Of a stretch of 64,000 nt of DNA, positions 21,451 to 34,472 are shown piece by piece. The notes beneath the pieces were generated by a model that saw nothing but the letters and a program-made list of their open reading frames with translations, made no database searches and was not told the DNA's origin. The first letter of the stretch is position 1. The number at the start of each line of letters is the position of its first letter. The position numbers and the translations under genes are program-made. Source of the stretch: Hymenopus coronatus. Lineage: Eukaryota; Arthropoda; Insecta; Mantodea; Hymenopodidae. The stretch covers positions 390,102,632 to 390,166,631 of the forward strand of contig CM060900.1 in NCBI GenBank assembly GCA_030762935.1, given 5' to 3'.

Positions 21451-23231
21451 AAAGGAAAACGTTTACGTTCACGCATATTTTCTCTAATATTGCATCCTAA
21501 ATCAAAACGCTCAATATATTGTGAATGGCATATAAGTACGTAACATGATTCAAATTAAGAGAACTACGCTATCTCTCCATATTTTGTAATTTCCTGTGCG
21601 GAGGCGGGGTTTAATCATATAAGAACCCTGTATTAATTTTAAATGCACCGCCTAGATTATGAAAGAGGTATGACTCAAGAATGGGCTCAGCAGGAAATAC
21701 CCCTAAGTCCAGAATGGTGTATACGGTGCATCTGCTTAATAAGATAACATTTCATATAACAGATGTAGTTGTGAATTTAACCAGCTGCATGTGTTAGCCA
21801 CTTCATCCATATTTTATTAAGATTATATATTATGCCTTATCAGTATTATTGTATACAATAGCTGGTATAAATTTCGTATAATATGCTGTGGATTTCATAT
21901 GCTAACCAATCTGGCATTTTTGGACACACAGGAGCTTCAGACAGATTAAGAAGTCTCACAAACCCTTCAAAACATCAACAATTTAAGTTGCTTCAGTGAC
22001 ATATTAAAAATAATCTTAAATCATTTAAGGCTTAACAAAGTAGACAAAGTTTTAAAATCCGACGTGGAGTCGAAACCCAGCCCATCGTATGGCAAATACG
22101 ATCAGAGCTAGCTGTGAAGGACAGTTTATAAACACACAAGATTTCGACCAATGCACCGGATCCCGTTATTACATTTCTAGTGGATTTAGATATTAATAAC
22201 AATAAACATATATTTGTTTCTTCACGCCAATTTGCGATAAATTAGGTTTATATTATTTTCATTGCAGTATTTCCAATGGCCACGAAAATTTCAAGAGACT
22301 TAATTTCAGTACGCAGTTCAATAGCTAGCCACAGCCTGAATTAGGGGCTCTTTATCTTAACTACCCTTAATTGTGTGCAGATTTCAAACACATTTATTTA
22401 ATGAAGTGTGCAGCAGTTCACATAAAATGGGAAACTGATACGTCAATCTAAAGGACCGGTTTCCAATGTATTGATACATTTTTGAGTCTTGGCATCCATG
22501 TAGATAGACCTACAAAGAATGGCATGTGGTTCACAGTATTGTTAGCACCTAAATATGAAATAATCTAACTCCCTGGGAAATGAAGTCTGAAATGAAACCA
22601 CTCTAGAAACTGTGATTACCTTCATAACGACCTAATGAAGTCTGAGGATTAACCCACCTTCTTTCATCAATGACTTAAAACATTAAAATTGATATTGCAC
22701 GCATAAAACCTTTAGATAAGATATATGTGAAAGTATATATTTGAATATATCGTATCTGTAATAAAAATATACAATGTTCTCTTGCTACAGAGTTTGGAAG
22801 CATCAACTATTAACAACTGCCATGGTACTAAAACTCAGATTCGTCTTGTAATATATTATTTTCTTAACATTAAGTAAGTTCAACATTAAATATAGTTGAT
22901 CCACGCCAAAAGCCCATCATCATCATGATTACCATCCACATCCCTTAGCATTAACATTAACTGCTGTTTGTGGCTGTTTCTTTGCTCTGGATTAAAACTA
23001 ATATTTGCTATATTAGCTTCCGTGTAATGGCAATCATTTATATTGCATATTGTTATAATTTATTATGCAACGGGAATATAATGACAGTAATTAAGACACA
23101 GGAGTATAGTTTTCATATTAGCATCTTAATTGCCGTTATAGACAAGTTTTATACCACAATTTGTACTCAGCCATCCGATTAAGTTTATAACGTTTATAAA
23201 TTATTTGTAACATTCTAAGCTTTCCTGGGTA
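21451..23231. other. AT-rich DNA, no gene seen
   Basis: There are no motifs or long frames. A possible decayed tRNA-like B box on the minus strand (GGGTTTCGACTCC, near 22071-22083) is too weak to call. Small ORFs such as 22970-23182 look random. Confidence 0.55.
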
Positions 23232-23457
23232 GTTCTTTGATAGTGTTTAACGCCTCGCTTTTACTACATATGGCACCTCTGGCAATGGCACTGATAATGC
23301 ATGGAATGCAGATGGAGCACTCGTGGAATGCAATGACTGAGGATACCGGAGAACCCGGAGAAAATCAGCCCCTGAGCTGCTTTGTCCTCTACAAATCCTA
23401 CAAGTGGTCGCCTGGGTGAGAGGCGCGTGGTTTAACCACTCGGCCACGGAGCGGCCT
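23232..23457 (-). mobile_element. tRNA-derived SINE family C, copy 3
   Basis: On the minus strand it begins CCGTGGCCGAGTGGTTAAACC (A box), has a decayed B-box position in CTCTCACCCAGGCGACC, then a body with GGATTTGTAGAGGACAAAGC, TTCTCCGGGTTCTCCGGTATCC and GCATTCCACGAGTGCTCC. This is the clearest C body in the window. Confidence 0.75.
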
Positions 23458-23515
23458 CAGCTGGAAATGTTGTGGTATATACATGTATTTTTGTGACAAT
23501 ATGTCACATTATGTC

Positions 23516-23563
23516 TTTGTGTGAGTGTGTGTGTATGCGTGTGTGTGTGTGTGTGTGTGTGTG
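23516..23563. repeat. (TG)n microsatellite
   Basis: Nearly pure TG dinucleotides with single interruptions. Confidence 0.95.
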
Positions 23564-25174
23564 CAGAAATTTCCGGCGGTGTAAGTTTCAACTCACTGTC
23601 ACTCGTGCCCAACATTTTTACTTTTTGTAAACTCGAGCTAGTTGCTCTTTGATTGAACATTCGAGAATAGTCGATAGTTGCGCTTTCAACAGTTTGAACT
23701 TGGTAGCGTTACGAGATGTGCGCAGACACTGATTGTTTACAGGTGGATCTTCTGATGCGTGGAAACTGCACTTGAATGAGGTCCATAAAAGTGCTATTAT
23801 TACACGTATAATTAATACATTTAGGCAAGTCTAGCATAAATATATTATAAACTATCTATGGAGTACATTACGTGAAAGTCCGTTTTATTTACTTCTGCGT
23901 TAAACCTTTACTCATGAACTACTAAAGCATGTATCATGGAGCTTTCTATATCCCTAGTTCTAAGCTACTACTTTAGTAGTAAAGTAATCGATGTAATGGG
24001 TATTTGACTCATACAAATAGTACGTATAAGTATATTATAAAATATTCAAATTGTTATTTGACATTATACTAAGTATATCTATATTAAGGAGCAATGAAAT
24101 TGGAGTTCGTGTTAATACCTTTATTGGTAATGTTGTTCGATTATCTACTTCAAGTAATCGAATATTAAAAGGATCTGTTACTTGATTTTGTTTTTAATGA
24201 CCTATTAACCAATATTCAGCTGCAACCGAATTTATTTTTTGCCCAATAATTAAAACAGAGGACTGCCACGTTCTCTTACCTCAAAATACATTTCTGGAAA
24301 GCTGAGTTTGTTAAATACGGCACAAAGAGCATCGTTTTCGTTTTCCTAATCATTATTACAATCGTGAAAGAAGAATACATTTTCAAAGTGATAGAATCTG
24401 GAAATATGCGGCATATTACGATCAATTTTGAATTTGCATGCATCTCCATGTATCCCCTTATCACTTGTGTTAAACTGAAACATAGTGGCACATACGAATG
24501 CTTAGTTGGAGCAGTTTTGTGTGATGCAATTTATTGCCTCATAAAAAAAATCATGTGGATTAACATTCTGACTGGCTGGAGATTTTGATATATCTAGAAA
24601 ATTTTCCAATCAAATATCCTTCACGAGTATAACGTCATACTGTTTTTTTATTAAATGGCGATTTATATAAGTGCCTTAAAATTATATCCCCTAATTGCAA
24701 CTGTTGAATTACTTGTGACCAGCAAAACTTAACAAAGCCTCCATAACTGCCTAGAGAAACTGCGCCAGATGAATACGTGGATGTCAGCAGGTGACTCGGT
24801 CTGCCCCTGTAGGCCTGTCGGTAAACCCATCAGGATTCTACGTGCTTGGGACCAAGGAGGTGAGCCAAGTTTCTAGGGCATTGCAAGCTTTAACCCAGCA
24901 CTAAACGACAACATTGTTGCTGTAAGTGATAAATTAAATGCATTTTTATACAGCATGACCTACAAAGTAGAACTTTTATCATAGTGCACAAGAACAAACA
25001 GCTTTATATTACCGCATTAGTGCCATAGCGTTTTTATAGCACTCCCTTGCGATCAACTTTGGTATCAAGTCCACTCACAAGGAATTACAGTCTCTGTTTG
25101 CACATATTTAATATTTGGACTTGTTTTATTAGGTTTTATTTTGGATTAGGTATTTTAGATGATTAATTTCTCAT
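23564..25174. other. AT-rich DNA with a GC-richer patch at 24720-24915
   Basis: No gene is identified. The patch at 24720-24915 has strong-looking donor sites (GCAG|GTGACT, GGAG|GTGAGC), but no open frame long enough and no pyrimidine tract before it, so I do not call an exon. The rest is featureless. Confidence 0.5.
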
Positions 25175-26095
25175 ACGTACTTCAACTTATCCCAATTCGT
25201 TCTAGTGTTGGTCTATACGTTATGCTAACAGTACTCTGCTTTTACATATATCGGCTAAGAAAGGTATTGTATTCCACCCAAAAATTAGATGTCGAGACTG
25301 CACCAGAAATATATGCTTTGAAGTCCCCTGAGTCCGAAAAAAAGTGTTTTAGAAAAGGTTCCGTGTGTGTGTGTCTGTGGACAGCATAATTCCATAACGA
25401 AAATACCGTTAAATACCAATCTTGGCATTTACTTTAGTGTCTACAAGATTTTCAAGAAAATTCCCCCACCACAAACTACCGATTACATGAAAAAATTTTT
25501 GTAAAAGTTGTTTTTTTCTCAAAAATGGCTCTAACGGTTACAATATCGTATATTAAAGATATTTACCTCAGAAATAAAATTTATATTTTCAGTTTTCTTG
25601 GAATGTCTCTGAACACTTCTTTATTCTGGACGAGTTTTGCATAATGGTTAAATCTTAAGAGATAAACAAACACTTACCTCGCAAAAACTGTAGATCTCGT
25701 TTAAGAACATAATTTATATCATATACGTTTTAAACAGAACAACCGTTTCTGAGATATTCCTTGTTATTGGTATACATTTTAATCTAAGACTTTTCACAAA
25801 CGGGTAGTGACGTTTTGTTTCACCTCTCTTGTTTTACTGTAGATCATGCAAAGCGAACCAACTTCAATTTCACACAAGATTTGAGTATCGTTTTAGCCTA
25901 GTGTATTCCCTTATGTCCCTTCTACTTACAAGGAAGCATGTAATTACACAACTTCTGCTAATGTTTACCTTAATTACCCTGTGGAAGATAAAAGACTAAT
26001 CTTTTGTAAGGAACGTTGTTTGTGTAACATCTAGAGAAAGTCATGTGAACGGATTACATCATATTTTTAAATCTAGTATAACCTACATATATAAG
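25175..26095 (+). repeat. Dispersed repeat family A, copy 4
   Basis: It has GAAAGGTATTGTATTCCACC, GTCCCCTGAGTCCGAAAAAA, a GTGTGTGTGTCTGTGGACAG run, AAAAATGGCTCTAACGG and TTTATTCTGGACGAGTTTTG. These are followed by TAGCCTAGTGTATTCCC, the ATCTAGAGAAAGTCATG near-end motif and a TTACATCATATTTTTAA end. The TGTACA motif near the start is decayed. Confidence 0.8.
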
Positions 26096-27164
26096 CACTA
26101 AATGGGGCTAATGTGTATTAGGAAGCAATTTTAAAGTGCATTTAACCGTTTCTTTGCTTGGAGTAAGGCAAAATATGGCTTCACCGAAGATGTGCTCTTG
26201 GCTTACTTCGAAGAGAAAATAAGCAGTGGAGGTGTTCATCGTCGTGGGACAATTCAATGATTGAACGTTGTCTTAATTTAAAGAAGAATCAGGATGATAA
26301 GTGCATCTTATAGCATACTTATTTTCCTTGGATGATTTGTATGTTCTGAGCACAGCTAGCGGATCACAATACATAAAAACATTTGCCAATTCGCTGCACA
26401 CGTGAGTCCTAAATTTGATTTCTCTTAGCTTCAGGAATCCAATAAAATAATATTGATATCTTACAAATACGGGCGCTACCTAAAATTTAGTATATGTCGC
26501 AGGGTAAAAAGTAGTGTTATCTTTCTCGTAAGATTGCGAAGCAAAACTCGCCAAATGGTATTTGTTTCGCAAAGGTTCCTATTCACGAATTATAAATCTA
26601 CTTTTAAACCATTGCATCGTAATCTACAATTATATTTTAAAATGTATATTTTATACATATGTATATGGCATCTTTTACTTGATGTATGATATTTATCATG
26701 AACTGCTATTTTTCCTAGTTTTAGATTGTAGTGTGCTCTAGAACTAAATGAGAAAGCTTTATAATTTGCTTCCTAACTAAACACACATTCAACTTCAGTT
26801 AAAAAGGCTTCATAATTTGTGAATATAAGCTGAATTAATCAAGCACATTTATAATTATTTAATGCCATGCAAATGGAAGAGTATTTAGGAATAACTTACG
26901 AGAAGAATTCAGGCGGTCTTAGGCTAATCGAGTTTGAGAGCAAAGCCATTTGTTTCCAAATGTTCAATGAATGAGTGTACCGGTTTGCGATAGTTAAATA
27001 TGTATGCCGTTTCGTTTATCAAGTAGTAACAAGTGCTACATCAGCAACATATTCACATAAGCCTCCTAAGGTACTGTCTTTTCTGTTAAGAAGAGCGACT
27101 CCTATGGATCATATCGAACATCTGCATATCATAACATCTCATCATAATCAAAGGAGACTGTTAA
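26096..27164. other. AT-rich DNA between A copies
   Basis: No gene or element is recognised. Confidence 0.55.
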
Positions 27165-27925
27165 AATTTTTATTTTCTTCCTGGCGAGTGCTATGTACAT
27201 TGTACATAGTTGACAGAGAAGGTATTTTATTCCACCCAAAATTTGGATACCAAGATTTCAACATAAACACATCTTTTGATGACCCCTGAAAAGTAGAAAA
27301 AGTCCAAGAATGTCACGAAGATTTTCAACAAAATTCCCTCATGCCAAGCTAACCTTTACATTAAAAAATCCAAAATTATTTTTTTTTCAAAAGCTTTGGT
27401 TAAAATGCTATTATTAAAGATGTTTACAATACAAATAGAATGACCTGTTCAATCTGGATGACTTTTATATAACTAAGAAATCCTAGGTGAAAGATAAAAC
27501 TAACTACTCAAAAGATATAGATCTCGTTAAAACGCACAGTTTATGTAATATGCATTTTTATGGAGTTAACCGTTTCCAATTTATTCATAACATAATTGTT
27601 TTAAATTATACAGTACTTATTTTTTTCTCAAACGTAAAGTCGCCATTCGTTTTATATCCCTCTTTGTTTATTCCTGGTCATGCAAGTAGGTCCAAATTTC
27701 CATGGTACCACATAACCGCCAGATTTTAAAGCATCTGACTATGGCTTTAGCCTAGTGTATTCCCTTAGTTCCCACATACTTTTAAGGAACTAATTAATAA
27801 GACCGTTTCTTCTACTTTCTATCTTGATTAGCATGAAGCAGAAGAGTAAGCTTCTGCAACTATAGTTTGTTAGATAATAGGTAGAGAATGTTAAGAGAAT
27901 GGAATACTTCAGACTTTTTGTAGCA
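27165..27925 (+). repeat. Dispersed repeat family A, copy 5
   Basis: It opens with TTTTTATTTTCTTCCTGGCG and CTATGTACATTGTACATAG, a 19-bp near-perfect palindrome. It then has GAAGGTATTTTATTCCACCC, TTTTGATGACCCCTG, an internal deletion that removes the GT run, GTTTATGTAATATGCATTTT, GGAGTTAACCGTTTCC, TAGCCTAGTGTATTCCC and GGTAGAGAATGTTAAGAG at the end. Confidence 0.8.
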
Positions 27926-29666
27926 ACTTTTTGTCTTATCTTACGGTTAACCAGGTGCACAAACGTCATCCATAATAAATTGGGCCTCAGAGGATTTTCT
28001 AGGAAATTTAAGATATTCATTTTATTATCCATTGCACTGTTGCCTGTACTCACTCTTGCCATGAAAATTCGCTTCATTTGTAAGTAGTATTTTTTTTAGA
28101 AACCTTTAGGGCAAGGGCCCTTTAATGTGGCATCTATACGTATGTTGTACTTATATTGCACTTTGGACCTCACGAAGTACTTCAGCACATCTGTACTTCT
28201 GTTTCTGTCCTCTTTTTAAACGAAATAGTCTGCACCTTTTTTACAATTTTAAAAATGAAGTGAAATTACGTGTCTGAAACCTTACACAGCTCAATCTAAA
28301 GAAAACTTAACTGTTATAGTAAATTTAGAATGTTGACATCCCTGAGTCAGTCCAAGAACGTGGGTGTACGTAATCCTACTACAGTGCAACTTTTGTCACT
28401 GTTGCTGGTTCTTTCGCTGGATTACACGTTATACAGCGCCACAAAAGCCCATGCAGTTGTGAACTGCAATCGTGTAAACAGCTTTCACTTTCTTCATCTC
28501 GAAGGCAACAGAGCATTTCTAAGCCTCTCATGAGGACCAAGATTAGAACGTTTGAGTAAGGGGACTAACCTAAATCTCCGTGTCTCAAACTAGGAGTTAA
28601 ATGGAAGTTGTTCGATTCCGTTCTTGTGGACACCAATCCGAACTTACACGTTACTCAAATGTGAATCTGCTTGGTTTCCAAGCGCTGCCTGTTACCATAA
28701 ATGTATTTAAAGATAGAGAATGTACAATGAAATTCTTGGATATGCCATGTCACAATTGTAACATAAGACTCTTAGCTTCAGAATTACAGCTCGGTCTGGG
28801 GTCAAGAAATTGGCGGATTGAGATTAGATGTGGAAAGCGGAAATGAGGAAAGCGGCTTGAATTTACATGCACACATTGTTTTATAAAGCTATTTGTTAGC
28901 ATACGTTACTATCCGCAACAAGCGCTGTACACATTTAGAGCAATGGCTGATAACATCTAAACCATTTAATTATAACTGATGATTACATATTAACGTCTTC
29001 AGCATAGCTTATGACTAATGGCTGGGCTAATTTTATTTGCAGCCCTTCAATTGTAATTCAGATTGATGGAAAGCTTTATTCTTGTTACAATGCGACTAGA
29101 GACGCGATTCTCCTCAAACCGTCTGGAATTGGGTCCAGGACAGCATAGCCGAAAGAGTGAATTAAATCTAAACAAATAGTTATGCAAATTTTGAATATAA
29201 ATAACGTTATCACAAATTAAATAATAAAATGCTCACTATGACAATGATGGGGGAAGAGTACCTACAAAAGGTGATTAATTGCAATACAGGGTTACAAATG
29301 ATCACGTATTGGTCTTGAAACAACCAACTTTGGTACAAAAATGGAATATCTACGAAGGTGGTCCAACTGCCCATATTTGGTGTGTGCAGGTATCCATTGA
29401 TGCGTTAAAAATTGCGCAACTTCACTGTACTCCACCAGTACTCCACTGGCGGGTTTAATTTGAAATACCCCGTTGAGTTCTGCAATTCTTTTATTTTATC
29501 AAGGAATATTTGCAAACAACAAATTCGGGGTAGTTAAGCCAACTGGTATTGTAAGACCATACGAAATGAAAGTCACATTCCTACCTCTAAAGAGTACAAA
29601 TGTAATTGTTCATTGAGGCATAAAGGAATCTGGATATATGAACCCAAAGTAAATCATAACCAATCA
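27926..29666. other. Mixed DNA, no recognised gene
   Basis: Small plus-strand ORFs at 28330-28533 and 28601-28846 fall in a block (28300-28860) of somewhat higher G+C but carry no motif. A short repeat at 29464-29500 (AAATACCCCGTTGAGTTCTGC) resembles 38172-38195. No element boundary is found. Confidence 0.5.
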
Positions 29667-29742
29667 TAGTAGTAGTACTAATAGTAGTAGTAGTAGTAAT
29701 ACTAATAGTACTAATAGTAGCAGTATTAATAATAGTGGCAGT
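29667..29742. repeat. AGT/AAT triplet microsatellite (imperfect)
   Basis: Interspersed TAGTAGTAG and ACTAATAG triplets. The Ser/Thr/Ile-rich minus-strand ORF here is low-complexity. Confidence 0.9.
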
Positions 29743-29974
29743 ATTAATGGATAGATAGTCTATTGAATGCAATTATTCATGACTTCGTCAGTAAACATCA
29801 TGCCTAAATATACAAATCTATTGTCTTATATTTACATTTTAAAACCCCTCAAAATTATATAGAATATTAACCATCAATATTGATCTGACCCTCCTCTTCA
29901 GGCACCGGAGTGATAGATGTCTTATATGCATAGGTAAATAGTTAAAAAGTTTTAATGAGATGTAACAGAAACTA

Positions 29975-32420
29975 TTACACTTCAACTTTATTTACTTTAC
30001 TGTCAATGTTTTTCTTAACGTACAAGAGGCAGCTAGAACGTATATCGATGCTAAAGTAAGTACAAGATTGAATAAAAAGTTGTTTACAAGAGTCTTGGGT
30101 GAAGCTCCATAAATTAACTTTAAAGCTCCCTTTTGTAAAATAAAACATGATGATGCTGAAGCGTGGTGACCCCAGAGCAAAAGTTTGTAATTCAGAGGAC
30201 TATGAATATGTTCATAATAGGTTGCAGTTAAACATTCTACATTAATGTTGTTCTTAAGTATTCGTAACATCAATAAAACCTTACCTTTTTTACGACATAA
30301 GTAACATCAATTTTCCAGAAAAAATTTGTGTCAACGCGAAAACCTAAAAATGACACTGCTTTATAGTCATATGAATTTATTTTGCTTAAGCTAAAATGTA
30401 ATGGCTCAGTTTTTGAACTGTTTAAAATCAAAGTATTAGTATTACACCATGTTTGGACACTGCTCACTCCGTTAGTTTTGAGTTCAATATATCTGTTCTT
30501 GAATCAATAATGTTAACAGCCAAGTCGTCTGCAAACATGCATCTCTCTGAATACCATTGGTAAGATACGAAGATAAAAGGTTTTACACCAATGTCATTAA
30601 AACCATAACGTTTTAAATTATATTGAAGCGTTTTATGAGAAACTGTGTCAAAAGACTTCGTGAAATCAAAAAAATCGACTACAAACTAAGTTACCAGACT
30701 CAATGCCAGAGAGACAGTGTTTGTAGAACAGGGTTATTGCATCTACAGTACTGCGGGATGTCCGAAAATAAATATTTTTACTAATTAAACTGTAGAAAAC
30801 GTTTGACATTGTTGGTATAATTCATATAAGCCTATAATTTCCGTAGTCTGCTCTATTAACTTCTTATAACACTGGAGTTACTTTTGTATATTTAAACGCA
30901 TCGGAAAACACAGCAGAATCGATCCATAAATTAAAAATATGTATAAGGGGTTCTAATATATGGATGGCTGCCAGTTTTGGTATTTTGAATTTTATGCTAT
31001 AACATCAAGAGAAATGCTGTTTCTTAAGCTCAAAATGGAAGAGTATACTTCGGATGCACTGACATGTCTCAAGGGAAAAGTGTTGTCAGCTTTGGACATA
31101 TCAGCTTTATATACGATTTTGGTTCACTGGGAGGTATGCTACCCACAAGTTCTTCTACATTGTTAATAATATAAGATTTATAATCTTCAGGACCTACCTC
31201 TGGAGTTCAAAATTTAGTATTTGTATCTACTAAGCTGTTAATAACAGACCAAGTAGCCTTGTTTTTGTTTGTTTTGAGAGTCCATAATTAATCTAGAAAA
31301 ATAATTAATTTTTGGATTTTTAAGCTCTTCTGATACAGTTCCTTAACTTCAACATAATTGTGCGATTCAGAAATACCATGGTGTACAGAGAGATTATAGT
31401 ATTTCAAATATTCCATTTTAAGACTATGGAGCTCCCCATTTTACCACGTTTTATGGTTAAGTACTCTTATATTTTGTTTTGAAGGAAATTAAAGGAAAAA
31501 CTACATCAATTATATTAATAAACACCGAGAGAAAGTAGTTAAGTTTATCCTTTAAATCACTGATACTATATAAGCAAAACCAACATACTTGACTTAATAA
31601 TAGAGTAAACTAACAGCCATTTTAATCATTTATAACATGTTTTAAGTTTACAGTATTGCAGTTATTGCCATCATTTAAGTTTTCATGGTCTCTAAGTCTA
31701 CAACAAGCTGTGTAGCGTCATGATCTGAGAAATTTGTGGACATAACACACGCTTTACAATCATCATCATAAATAATGGTGATCACATTATCAATACATGC
31801 GACATCATCATTAAGTATATCAGGGCGTGCGGGAGTATTAATTAACTGTCTTAAATCCAAAAATTGTAAATAAATTAACAAGTTCCCATATTTCAACAGT
31901 ATCAGAGCAGAAGTCCACATTAAAATCACCACTTAAAATGATGTTGACTGACTTGCTAAACATTTATAAAATACAGTCATAAAAAGATCGCTAAGACATT
32001 ACAAAAAAGTATTAAAATGTGTTTTATCTTGTAGTCTATAGAAATTAATACAAATAAGATTACTGTTACCAATGTTCAAAAACGTGTAATGTATCTGGTA
32101 ATGTTTTTCAGGTCAACTCCCTTGCTGGCCGCGATTCCATCACGTACAAACAAACCAGAGCCATTTTCTATACGGCCTACAATAAGAGTCGACCAATTAA
32201 AAATCAGGAATTTTTAATAAAAGTAGCTCATCATAGCACAACCAGTATTTAGTAATGCATAATACTTGTATATCTAGCACATTTTTAAGAACAAAGATGT
32301 AATTTAAATTATTTCTTAGATTTTGAGAATTCCAATATAATAAATTTATATTCGATTTAGAAGCGAATTAAAATCACTATCACAATAACTTTGTCATTCT
32401 TTCGGGAGAAATTTTTTCAT
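29975..32420 (-). pseudogene. Non-LTR retrotransposon relic with endonuclease and reverse transcriptase
   Basis: Read leftwards. The endonuclease start LLYWNSQNLRNNLNYI and ITKYWLCYDE lie at about 32200-32345. The end (31950-31675) has GDFNVDF in one frame and the catalytic-type SDHDA (NFSDHDATQLVVDL). Then come reverse transcriptase FFDFTKSFDTVSHKTL (motif A, about 30640-30690), FADDLA (motif C, 30519-30536) and LNSSKTEPLHFS. KAVSFLGFRVDTNFFWKIDV (thumb, 30300-30350) follows, with the C-terminal LLLWGHHASASSCFILQKGA at 30120-30180. Frames break many times and motif B is not readable. The plan EN-RT without RNase H fits Jockey/CR1-type elements. Confidence 0.8.
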
Positions 32421-32467
32421 TTAACCCAAAATGTTGGTCCAGCATAAGCTTACCATAAAACTGGGAG

Positions 32468-32470
32468 AGC

Positions 32471-32521
<51 letters not shown>

Positions 32522-32650
32522 TATGTTAATAGTGGAAATACTACTACTAATAATAATAACGATGATAATAATAATAGTAGCAATAATAGCGTTGATAAAA
32601 GTAATAGTAATAATAATCATAATTCTACTCCTCCTCCTACTACTACTACC

Positions 32651-32687
<37 letters not shown>

Positions 32688-32760
32688 GTGATGATGAACT
32701 TAGTTATGATGAGGTAGTGATGATAATGATGAAAATTAAGTTTAATAATAAGTAATAATA
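32468..32760. repeat. Complex triplet microsatellite
   Basis: About seventeen AGT triplets (32470-32521) pass into mixed AAT/GAT/AGT, then CTC/CTA, then eleven AAT triplets (32650-32685). The long ORFs on both strands here are poly-Ile/Thr/Leu artefacts. Confidence 0.95.
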
Positions 32761-33048
32761 ACAATGCCGTAGATAACTGGGTTAGTGCCAGTGACACTGC
32801 GAAGAAAGGGTGAGCATTTACAACTATAAATTAATTCACTATGAAGTAATTTTTCAATGAAATTAAATGCCGCATTGACGAGTCAGAAATCAGCATACTA
32901 AATAATGCTTTTCTTAGTTAAAATACATTCAATGGAAATTTATTATCCATTTTAATAGCCATAATTGAATGATTCTTTAAGGTGATTTTAAGATTGCTGG
33001 GAGGAACAATGCTATTGTCTTGCTCGTTGCTGTTATAAATTCACGGTA

Positions 33049-34389
33049 CGAGGGATGATTAGAAACTAGGGCTATAAGGCCCATATTCTTGGTGTTTCGC
33101 CTTTCACAGCGAACTTAGTTGTGTGCGGTAATTCTAATAAAAGCGGTTGGCAACTATGCAGAGTTTCAGCCAACTGCCACCTACAGCGCTACTGCATGGT
33201 AAACACAAATGGCGACTCCTTTGGAAAACTGCTCCCGCGAAGAAATCCACTCAGTTGTTTGATTTCTGTGGTCCAAACATGTAAACTTAGCTGACATTTA
33301 CCGACAGCTGGTAGAGGATTACGGAGAGACTGTAATGTCTCGGTAAAATGTCGCAGAATGGTGTCGAAAGTTTACGGCCGGTAGGAAAACATCACTGGCG
33401 AGGATCACAATGCCTGACCCAGCACGTCATTCAGATTTGAACACAGCTCGCACAGATGAGGTGCTTCAGAGCAACATGAGCATCACGTTGCGACATATGG
33501 TGTTAGAACTGGGAATGTCTTTTGGAAGCATTCATCAGTGTTCACTATTTTCTGCAGTGCCAGAAAATTTGTACCAATGGTATCCACAAAAGCTATCCTA
33601 CTAACACAAGGAGAAGCGCATGGAGGAAAGTCTACAACGTTTGCAACGGTTCTCTGCTGAAGCGAACAGTTTTTTTCATCGCATTGTCACGTGTGATGAT
33701 TTCTTGGTTTTTTAAGGGTGTTCAACTACAAGGTCATCGGCGTATCTCGGGTGACGAAACATGGACCCATCACTATACACAGAGCAGTAAGCGGTCGTCA
33801 ATGGAGTAGAAACACCTCTCTTCTCCAAAAACAGGGAAGTTTGAGGTAGCGTCATCTGCCAGGAAAGTGATGGCCATAGTGCTTTGGTACAGCGCAGATG
33901 TCATACTTGGAGTTTTTGGAAAGAGGGCACACAGCGAGCGTTGACCGATACTGAGAGACCATGACACTATTGAGGAAATAATCGGGAGGAAACGGCCAGG
34001 ACTGCTCATCGAAGGTGTCATCCTCCTTCACGACAATGCGCGACCTCTTTAACAGCCCAGAAGAACACCACGCTCTTGAAACAGTTTCGCTGTGATATTG
34101 ACCTCCCTCTCCAAAGCCCGCAGCTCCTCCTCGTAAAGGAATATCTGGGAGGCCGACGATTCGCTTCGCTTCAGATAAAGAGGTGGAACACTTCATGACA
34201 ACATGGTTGAACCCTCAAGGACTGGATTTTTACCAGAATGGAATATTCAAACTCACCCTAAGAAGCGATAATGCCTCATCCGATATGGAGATTCTATGTA
34301 AGTACTCTCAGATGGCTGTATTGTTGTATGAAGTAAAGTATGCTCGTTTCACTGCCGGCTTTGTAACCTTAGTTTCTGATAACCCCTCG
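33049..34389 (+). mobile_element. mariner-type DNA transposon relic 2
   Basis: The element is 1,341 bp, bounded by TA on both sides (33047-33048 and 34390-34391). Left end CGAGGGATGATTAGAAAC; right end, as complement, CGAGGGGTTATCAGAAAC. It carries a plus-strand transposase pseudogene. The termini differ from relic 1, so these are two separate mariner lineages. An AAT microsatellite begins directly beyond the right end. Confidence 0.9.
33209..34300 (+). pseudogene. mariner transposase pseudogene (relic 2)
   Basis: It starts at ATG 33209 (MATPLENCSREEIHSVV), then an in-frame TGA, then FLWSKHVNLADIYRQLVED and a TAA before NVAEWCRKFTAGRK. An open part, 33410-33604, has MPDPARHSDLNTARTDE. After shifts, ISGDETWTHHYTQSSKRS (33742-33795) holds the first catalytic Asp and a readable ILLHDNAR (about 34020-34045) the second. 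The third catalytic motif is scrambled. The C-terminus, FASDKEVEHFMTTWLNPQG and LDFYQNGIFKL, is at 34150-34260. At least two stops and several frameshifts inactivate it. Confidence 0.88.
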
Positions 34390-34397
34390 TACCTCCA

Positions 34398-34472
34398 CCA
34401 ATAATAATAATAATAAGAAGAAGAAGAAGAATAATAACAAGAATAACAATAATAATAGCAACAATAGCAATA
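34398..34472. repeat. AAT/AAG/AAC triplet microsatellite
   Basis: Short imperfect triplet runs lie adjacent to the mariner right end. Confidence 0.9.

Noticed and set aside
24720..24915. Exon ending at GCAG|GTGACT or GGAG|GTGAGC
   Set aside because: Donors are good, but frames are stopped nearby and there is no pyrimidine tract before a suitable AG.
32450..32797. 115-codon minus ORF and 64-codon plus ORF
   Set aside because: Translations of a triplet microsatellite.
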